Of a DNA stretch of 10,444 nt, positions 5,834-10,444 are shown one piece after another. The notes beneath the pieces were generated by a model, which was not told the origin of the DNA, did not search any database, and worked only from the letters and a program-made list of their open reading frames with translations. Source of the DNA: Candidatus Woesearchaeota archaeon (GTDB lineage Archaea > Nanobdellota > Nanobdellia > Woesearchaeales > GW2011-AR9); contig JACOZM010000068.1 in the NCBI GenBank assembly GCA_016181345.1, positions 1 through 10,444 on the forward strand, in the 5' to 3' direction. Numbering within the stretch: the stretch's first letter is position 1; every line of letters starts with the position of its first letter. The translations under genes were made by a program, and so were the position numbers.

Positions 5834-6481
5834 TTAATAAAACTCAACTTTTCCCTGGCAATGAATCCCTTGCTTCAACTCTACCGGACGCCAATTGTCC
5901 TTAACTAACGTAGCTCCTAACCACTTGGCTAGTTCTTCCGGATTTCCAATCGTAGCTGAAAGTCCAATGATCTGCGGCTGAATCAATGTTTTCAGTAAAG
6001 TGATGATTACTTCTAATGTCGGCCCTCGAGTAGGATCATTTAACAGATGAATCTCATCTATAATAATTGTCTTCACATAATAAATCCAGTTTACTCGATG
6101 CCGAAGCAACGAATCCAATTTTTCTGAAGTCAAGATTATCAGATCATAATTAGCTAAATATGGGGAATCCGAATCGATATCACCAATAGACATAATAGCT
6201 TTATACCCTGTATTTTCTAATAATTTTTGATATTCCTTAAACTTCTCGTTAGCCAAAGCTTTCAAGGGTACTATATATATAGACTTGCCTTTCTGCAAGG
6301 TGTTACAGATAGCCATCGTTGCAACAAGTGTTTTCCCAGAAGCTGTTGGAGCGCAGATCAATTCCGATTTCCCTTCCAACAAGCCATTCTGCACTGCTTT
6401 TTCTTGAATGGGTGTCAAGGAACTAAAGCGAGCATACTTCTCTTTAAAAAATTCTGGCAGGTTTAATGTTGCTATTTCCAT
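5834..6481 (-). CDS. Truncated Hel308/Ski2-like DNA helicase, RecA1 domain only
   Basis: Hel308 and other Ski2-like enzymes are 3'-5' superfamily 2 helicases of roughly 700 residues that act on stalled forks or RNA. This ORF has 215. It holds a complete first RecA domain: Q-motif region SSLTPIQEKAV (20-30), Walker A APTASGKT (44-51), motif Ia PLKALANEK (72-80), Ib TSEKLDSLL (118-126), motif II DEIH (142-145) and motif III SATIGNPEELAKWLG (175 on). It runs on to WRPVELKQG, where the link to RecA2 begins, then stops at VEFY-TAA-TAA. The second RecA domain (motifs IV-VI), winged helix and ratchet domain are missing, so it cannot be a normal helicase. The start is well supported by GGGAG seven bases before the ATG and a TATA box. 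It is either a decayed remnant or a frameshifted copy; a stand-alone domain is less likely. Confidence 0.85.
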   Translation of the reverse strand: MEIATLNLPEFFKEKYARFSSLTPIQEKAVQNGLLEGKSELICAPTASGKTLVATMAICNTLQKGKSIYIVPLKALANEKFKEYQKLLENTGYKAIMSIGDIDSDSPYLANYDLIILTSEKLDSLLRHRVNWIYYVKTIIIDEIHLLNDPTRGPTLEVIITLLKTLIQPQIIGLSATIGNPEELAKWLGATLVKDNWRPVELKQGIHCQGKVEFY

Positions 6482-6487
6482 GGTTTT

Positions 6488-6492
6488 CTCCC
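6488..6492 (-). promoter_or_regulatory. Shine-Dalgarno of the helicase fragment
   Basis: The minus strand reads GGGAG followed by AAAACC and the ATG at 6481. It confirms the start codon and shows that the 5' end of this truncated gene is still intact. Confidence 0.5.
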
Positions 6493-6521
6493 TTTTTCCT
6501 TTTACTTACTATGCTCTCTTT

Positions 6522-6536
6522 CCTTATATATAAAAT
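6522..6536 (-). promoter_or_regulatory. TATA box of the helicase fragment
   Basis: The minus strand reads TTTTATATATAAGG. Transcription would start near 6500, leaving a leader of about 20 bases that just contains the GGGAG Shine-Dalgarno. The promoter looks functional although the gene is short. Confidence 0.5.
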
Positions 6537-6540
6537 AGTA

Positions 6541-6840
6541 TCAAAACAGTATCAGCTTTTTTACCATAACGCAAGGTGAGTTCATCTAATCTCTTCCGTT
6601 CTTTCCTCATCTCCTCTCTTAAGTCTATACTTCCGCCACTGAGTATTCTTCTAAAAGGATAACTATTATAAATTACCTTACCTAATAACTACCCAATTGC
6701 TTCAATACACTACAAAAATAGAACCAAGTTCTATACTTTCACTTTTGTAACTTTAAAATGATGAAGCCGTAAAAACGATAAATATGGGTGTTTAGTGGCG
6801 TAAAACACTATTTTATTGTTGCCATGCCCTGATTCTTGCG
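6541..6840. other. Intergenic region with no gene found, one dyad near 6788-6810
   Basis: This stretch between the divergent helicase and S-layer promoters holds no coding frame that I can support. The only clear structure is at 6788-6810, where two mutually exclusive stems are possible: GTGTTT/AAACAC (6788-6793, 6803-6808) and TAGTG/CACTA (6793-6797, 6806-6810). It lies about 40-60 bases before the S-layer TATA box, a plausible place for an activator or repressor. Confidence 0.4.
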
Positions 6841-6854
6841 AAAGGCTTATAAAT
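6839..6854 (+). promoter_or_regulatory. BRE and TATA box of the S-layer gene
   Basis: A purine-rich CGAAAGG is followed directly by CTTATAAAT (6846-6854), a strong archaeal BRE/TATA pair. Transcription should begin near 6877, giving an unusually long leader of about 120 bases for an archaeal gene. Confidence 0.65.
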
Positions 6855-6943
6855 CGAATTTTAGTCATTAAGGGTTAAGCTTGTACTTATTCGTCTATAA
6901 AATCGAAAAGGGGTGTCATCTGGGCATTTCTTTCGGAATTTTT

Positions 6944-6997
6944 ATGGACGTCCCGAATGAGCATACGTATGATCAAACACGGAGGTGTGTTAGGTAA
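6944..6997 (+). other. 17-codon upstream ORF in the S-layer leader
   Basis: An ATG at 6944 opens a frame encoding MDVPNEHTYDQTRRCVR and stops at TAA (6995-6997), two bases before the S-layer ATG. The Shine-Dalgarno of the main gene lies inside it. The short ORF has no good Shine-Dalgarno of its own. If translated, ribosomes would cover and then release next to the S-layer start, so it could couple or tune translation. It may equally be chance. Confidence 0.3.
6981..6987 (+). promoter_or_regulatory. Strong Shine-Dalgarno of the S-layer gene
   Basis: GGAGGTG matches the archaeal anti-Shine-Dalgarno over seven bases. It lies 12 bases before the ATG at 7000, slightly further than usual. It is the best ribosome binding site in the window, as expected for a very abundant surface protein, and it fixes the start. 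Confidence 0.8.
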
Positions 6998-6999
6998 AA

Positions 7000-9555
7000 A
7001 TGAAAATAAAAAGAATGGTGAAGCGTTTATTCGCTGTGGCTTCTGGAGCAACAATGTTGGGAGCAACTGCTATGGGCGCTTTGGCTGCTGCGAACTTGGA
7101 TAACTATCCAGATATGTTCGTAACAAACGGAACCTTTGATGGTTTATTCGTTGTCGGTGAGTCTGCTGCTTCAGTAGACAACCTTGCTATGACTGATATT
7201 GCATCTAGCATGAAGACGACGAAAGCTAACGCTGCTACAACTACTAGTGTTGAAGGAGATTCATGGTTAGTTGAAACAAGCGGAAACTTTTTGGAACTTG
7301 GAGAACCAATTTCAAACATCTCTAGTTACATTGGTAGCTCAGAATTAGGTGCTCTTGCAGATGGTAGTATCTCTAATGCAAAAGGTATCTCTAACTATGA
7401 GCAGTTCTTGTACTTTAACAACAACGATGCAACTGTTACTTTCCAAGAAGACGATTCTGACCATGCTGGTTACTTCTATAAGATAGCTAACAATGATCAG
7501 TTTGCAAGATATTACGTAGACTTTATAGAAACCTTGAAGTCTGATTCTACGGGCACAACCTTTACCCTTGACGACATTGAAGACAAGCAGATCACTTTAA
7601 TGGGTAAAACCTTTACCATTACTACTGCTACGAATGGCACAAATGGTGTTAAGCTAGTTTTGATGGGTGGTTCTTCAACAGACACTATTGCTGAAGGAGA
7701 AACCAAAACCTATACTGTTAAGGGCGTTGAGTACGAAGTAACTCTATTATCGGTAGCTACTGAATCTTCTACTGATAAGGTACAGTTTAGTGTTAATGGA
7801 GAGACTACTAATAAAATGGCTGATGGGGACACGGACGTCTTAGATGATGGAACTAACATAGGGGTAACGTCAATTACTTACCAAAACTATGCTGGTGGTA
7901 TCCACTCCGCTAAATTCTTCTTGGGAGCTGACAAGATTGAATTAGAAAACAACCAGGCCATGAAGGTTAACGAAGAAACAATCTCTGAAGCTAACGTAAA
8001 TATCGGTGCTACATTTACCTCCGGTGATGTTGCTATCGACGATTTTGCTGTCAATATGACTGCCGATGACGACCTTTATATAGCAGTAGGGGATAAGTTA
8101 AGTACGGAAGCTGAATTGGATGAGCCTGAAGTATTGTTTACTCAAAATTGGGACATAACCTTAGCCGGGGTTGAAAGCACTGGTGAAGAAAAGGTTGATT
8201 TAACCTTCGCTGAGGGGAATGACCAAGCAGATCTAACTGTAACTTTAGCTGATGGGCTAGCTTCTATACCTTTGGTGTACGACAATTCAAGTTCTGCTGA
8301 ACAATTGGGTTTAGGAGAAGATGATGACCAAAGCTTTAGGTTCGTTTTTGAAGAGGCACTTACTGATGAGGATATGTTTATTGTAAGCAGTAAGGATCCT
8401 ACTGTTGCAGCTAACGATGCTAACTCGTACCTTTTACAGTACAAAGGATCAGACGACGTTGCTGAAACCACTCCGAAGGTTAGGGTTAAGAACTTAGTTA
8501 CTGGTGAAACCTATGAGCGAAGTATCAGCACGGCTTCGGGATCATCTACCTTTGACTTAAAGCTAGGTGGAGTAACCTTCAACTTTGCTAACGTCTCCAG
8601 CGCTGCTAGTGACGACTTTATGATCAACCTGACCGATCAATATGCCTTAACTGGTGTTGCTGCAGGTGTTGGTAATAAAGGTGGAACTAGTACGAACGGG
8701 ACTACTCAACGGTTTAGGACTGGGCAAAACAATATGGTTACCATTGTCGCTAATGGTACTGATACTGTTGCTTATGGTGGGAGCCCTAACTCGAACCCTA
8801 ACTCCTACGGTGTAACTCTTGTAGTGGATGATGGGGATAAGATGGATGATTCTACGGATGCAACCGGGACTCCAGACTCCTTGCTAAACGTAAGTATAGA
8901 TGGTAGTACTACTGATAAATACTTAACTACCTCTACTGGTGGTTTGGCAAGTGCATTGGTTTCAGACCCTGCCGACAGTGACATTCAGTACTTAGGTGCT
9001 AATTACGGTGGTAAGTTAACCATTACTGCACCAGAATCTGGTCCATCGAAGTATGAATTGTCTATACCTAAGGAACAGGCACACGTTAAGATGTACATAA
9101 CATCTGGATCAACCACAACTGCAACTTCTGCAACTGGAGACTTAGTAGCTGTAACTGTTGTTGACGCTACCAAGTTAGACAGTGAAGTAGCAAGCGTATC
9201 TGCTCAGAACTTAGTTGTTGTTGGTGGACCTTGTGTAAACACTGTTGCTGCTCAGTTGATGGGCAACCCAACTGATTGTACGGAAGGATTTACGCCAGGA
9301 AAAGCTAGAATCAAGTTGTTTGAGAACAGCGGTAAAGTAGCTATGTTAGTAGCTGGTTACTCTGGAGCAGACACAAGATTAGCTGGTAAAGTTATCTCGC
9401 ACAGATACAACGACGCTAACTTCAAAGGAATGGAAGTTGAAGTCGAAGGTACAACGTACACTGATGCAACCATCGGCGTACCTACTGTTGCTGTAACAAC
9501 CAGTTTAGCTGACGACGCAGCTGCAGATACAACTGCAGACACGACTACGCAATAA
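7000..9555 (+). CDS. S-layer protein precursor (archaeal S_layer_N / S_layer_C family)
   Basis: The 851-residue product would form the cell's surface lattice. Residues 1-31 are a Sec signal peptide with a basic start (KIKRMVKR), a hydrophobic core and ALAAA before the likely mature start at about residue 30-32. NLDNYPDMFV followed by GLFVVGESAASVDNLAMTDIASSM (about 32-70) matches the N-terminal S-layer domain of Methanococcales/Thermococcales proteins. NLVVVGGPCVN (737-747) and KVAMLVAGYSGADTRLAGKVI match the C-terminal domain. Between them lie beta-rich, acidic, Thr/Ser/Asp-rich domains with many N-glycosylation sequons (for example NGT, NVS, NLT). By eye the only cysteines are C745 and C760, perhaps a disulfide. 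The chain ends in an acidic Thr/Ala/Asp tail with no membrane helix. A strong promoter, strong Shine-Dalgarno and a hairpin terminator indicate high, single-gene expression. Confidence 0.93.
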   Translation: MKIKRMVKRLFAVASGATMLGATAMGALAAANLDNYPDMFVTNGTFDGLFVVGESAASVDNLAMTDIASSMKTTKANAATTTSVEGDSWLVETSGNFLELGEPISNISSYIGSSELGALADGSISNAKGISNYEQFLYFNNNDATVTFQEDDSDHAGYFYKIANNDQFARYYVDFIETLKSDSTGTTFTLDDIEDKQITLMGKTFTITTATNGTNGVKLVLMGGSSTDTIAEGETKTYTVKGVEYEVTLLSVATESSTDKVQFSVNGETTNKMADGDTDVLDDGTNIGVTSITYQNYAGGIHSAKFFLGADKIELENNQAMKVNEETISEANVNIGATFTSGDVAIDDFAVNMTADDDLYIAVGDKLSTEAELDEPEVLFTQNWDITLAGVESTGEEKVDLTFAEGNDQADLTVTLADGLASIPLVYDNSSSAEQLGLGEDDDQSFRFVFEEALTDEDMFIVSSKDPTVAANDANSYLLQYKGSDDVAETTPKVRVKNLVTGETYERSISTASGSSTFDLKLGGVTFNFANVSSAASDDFMINLTDQYALTGVAAGVGNKGGTSTNGTTQRFRTGQNNMVTIVANGTDTVAYGGSPNSNPNSYGVTLVVDDGDKMDDSTDATGTPDSLLNVSIDGSTTDKYLTTSTGGLASALVSDPADSDIQYLGANYGGKLTITAPESGPSKYELSIPKEQAHVKMYITSGSTTTATSATGDLVAVTVVDATKLDSEVASVSAQNLVVVGGPCVNTVAAQLMGNPTDCTEGFTPGKARIKLFENSGKVAMLVAGYSGADTRLAGKVISHRYNDANFKGMEVEVEGTTYTDATIGVPTVAVTTSLADDAAADTTADTTTQ

Positions 9556-9585
9556 GGCCTTTGGCCTATTTTTTTTCTTTTTTCT
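9555..9585 (+). terminator. Hairpin plus T-run terminator of the S-layer gene
   Basis: AGGCC-TTT-GGCCT (9555-9567) starts on the last base of the stop codon and is followed by TATTTTTTTTCTTTTTT. A stem with a long T tract is an efficient terminator in archaea as well as bacteria, and it isolates the S-layer transcript from the gene that follows. Confidence 0.8.
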
Positions 9586-9678
9586 TCTTTTATTTTTCTC
9601 TTAACCTTTCTTCAGAATTATTCAATCACGATCATCTCTATACTAAAAAAATGTTAACAAAAGTACCTAACAAAAAAA

Positions 9679-9686
9679 CTTAAATA
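9679..9686 (+). promoter_or_regulatory. Probable TATA box of the AI-2E family gene
   Basis: CTTAAATA follows an A-rich stretch (CAAAAAAA) that could act as BRE. A start near 9706-9710 leaves a short leader containing GAGG (9711-9714) nine bases or so before the ATG. Confidence 0.45.
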
Positions 9687-9722
9687 CTCTTCCTGCTTAT
9701 CTCAACCTAAACGAGGAAACTT

Positions 9723-10444
9723 ATGGTCAATTATAAACAATATGCGCCAATAATACTATTCCTATTTTTTATTGTCCTCTCTTTTCTAATAGTTAAATCG
9801 TTGTTGATACCTATTGTTTTGGGAGCGATTCTAGCTCTTACTGTTAATCCTTTATACCAGCTATTGACTAAAAAGATGAACAAGACTCTGGCTGCATTTC
9901 TTATTTGTATTCTAGTATTAATAATCATTCTCGCCCCTGGTGCTTTTTTAGTCAAATCATTGGTTAAAGAATCTTACCTCATTTATATCACGATAAAACA
10001 AAAATTGGCTTTGGGAGTATTTAATGATTGTGAGAACTATTTTTGTAATTGGATTGAAGAATTAAGCTCTCGGCCGGAGTTTAGTGAGCAAGTCAAAAAC
10101 GTTACTCGTATTGTAACTAATGGAATCATCACAAAAGGATCAAACATTTTAGTTAGTCTGCCTCGCGCAATCCTTCATCTCTTCGTTATTTTCTTTACCT
10201 TATTTTATTTCTTAAAAGATGGGGCGAAATTTAAGGATGAAATACAGCGCTTTATCGGATTAAATAATAAGGCGTATAATTATGTTTTAATGCGGCTAAA
10301 AAAAATACTCTCGGGAGTTCTATTTGGGTACCTTTTAGTAGCATTCATTCAAGGTGCTTTTGGTGCATTGGGTTTTTTTCTCTTTGGGCTTCCATCTCCC
10401 TTATTTTGGGGAGTAGTCATGGGCCTTTTTGCTTTAGTGCCGAT
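9723..10444 (+). CDS. AI-2E family transporter / permease (PF01594), C-terminus off the window
   Basis: About 240 codons are visible from ATG 9723 to the window edge; family members have about 330-380. The chain has an N-terminal pair of helices (about 8-45: IILFLFFIVLSFLIV, LLIPIVLGAILALTVNPLY), a third helix (about 57-76), then a polar, helical extramembrane section (about 80-145) with two cysteines. It continues with LPRAILHLFVIFFTLFYFLKDG (the family's F.LLKDG block) and a final hydrophobic part with GLPSPLFWGVVMGLFALVPI, the family's most recognisable motif. Members include the E. coli TqsA autoinducer-2 exporter and Na+/H+ antiporters, so the substrate cannot be told from sequence. The start is supported by a GAGG Shine-Dalgarno and a TATA-like box. 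It follows the S-layer gene in the same direction but has its own promoter and lies behind a strong terminator. Confidence 0.9.
   Translation, partial: MVNYKQYAPIILFLFFIVLSFLIVKSLLIPIVLGAILALTVNPLYQLLTKKMNKTLAAFLICILVLIIILAPGAFLVKSLVKESYLIYITIKQKLALGVFNDCENYFCNWIEELSSRPEFSEQVKNVTRIVTNGIITKGSNILVSLPRAILHLFVIFFTLFYFLKDGAKFKDEIQRFIGLNNKAYNYVLMRLKKILSGVLFGYLLVAFIQGAFGALGFFLFGLPSPLFWGVVMGLFALVP

Noticed and set aside
6758..6832. C/D-box small RNA (C box ATGATGA at 6758-6764, D box CTGA at 6829-6832)
   Set aside because: The 75-base span is long, no internal C'/D' boxes or closing terminal stem were found, and both boxes are short enough to occur by chance.
7104..9542. Minus-strand open frames of 61-109 codons inside the S-layer gene
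   Set aside because: They are antisense shadows created by the Ala/Thr/Asp-rich codon pattern of the S-layer gene and have no promoter or ribosome binding site.
9731..9955. Minus-strand frame of 74 codons
   Set aside because: It is antisense to the AI-2E family gene, whose plus-strand frame is continuous and carries family motifs.

Overview
The window looks archaeal. The evidence is: a membrane-anchored LonB-type protease; an archaeal ScpA; a Hel308/Ski2-like helicase fragment; an S-layer protein with the N- and C-terminal signatures of the methanococcal/thermococcal S-layer family; a HemK-like methyltransferase joined to a COG2112-type kinase; a valine tRNA gene with encoded CCA and a bulge-helix-bulge intron; and TATA boxes about 25-30 bases upstream of several genes, some apparently leaderless. 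The AT-rich composition, the gene set and the S-layer sequence suggest a DPANN archaeon such as a woesearchaeote, but that placement is inference and a euryarchaeote is not excluded.

Layout. Positions 1-3743 hold four minus-strand genes: LonB (cut by the window edge and interrupted by an in-frame TGA just before Walker A), ScpA, an unrecognised 100-residue protein, and a four-helix membrane protein resembling the alanine exporter AlaE. Each gap is 130-240 bases and most contain a possible TATA element, so these look like separately transcribed genes rather than one operon.

Positions 3744-4353 are non-coding and unusually structured. They hold two tandem 43-bp dyads centred on TTCGAA, a 20-bp copy of the 3' end of the tRNA gene, about 160 bases with two further hairpins, and tRNA-Val(UAC) with a 39-base D-loop intron. 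A palindromic TATA box there is placed to serve the tRNA on one strand and the methyltransferase-kinase gene on the other.

Positions 4354-5763 encode the methyltransferase-kinase fusion. It converges on a 215-residue helicase remnant (5834-6481) containing only the first RecA domain. A 500-base non-coding stretch then carries divergent promoters for the helicase and for the S-layer gene. The S-layer gene (7000-9555) has a long leader with a 17-codon upstream ORF over its Shine-Dalgarno, and ends in a hairpin/T-run terminator. The window closes inside an AI-2E family membrane protein gene.

Functionally this is mostly housekeeping: proteolysis, chromosome organisation, possible release-factor methylation, decoding and cell envelope. 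The parts that reward a second look are the broken or shortened LonB and helicase genes, the methyltransferase-kinase fusion, and the tRNA-flanking non-coding segment, which looks like a recombination scar next to a structured regulatory or RNA element.
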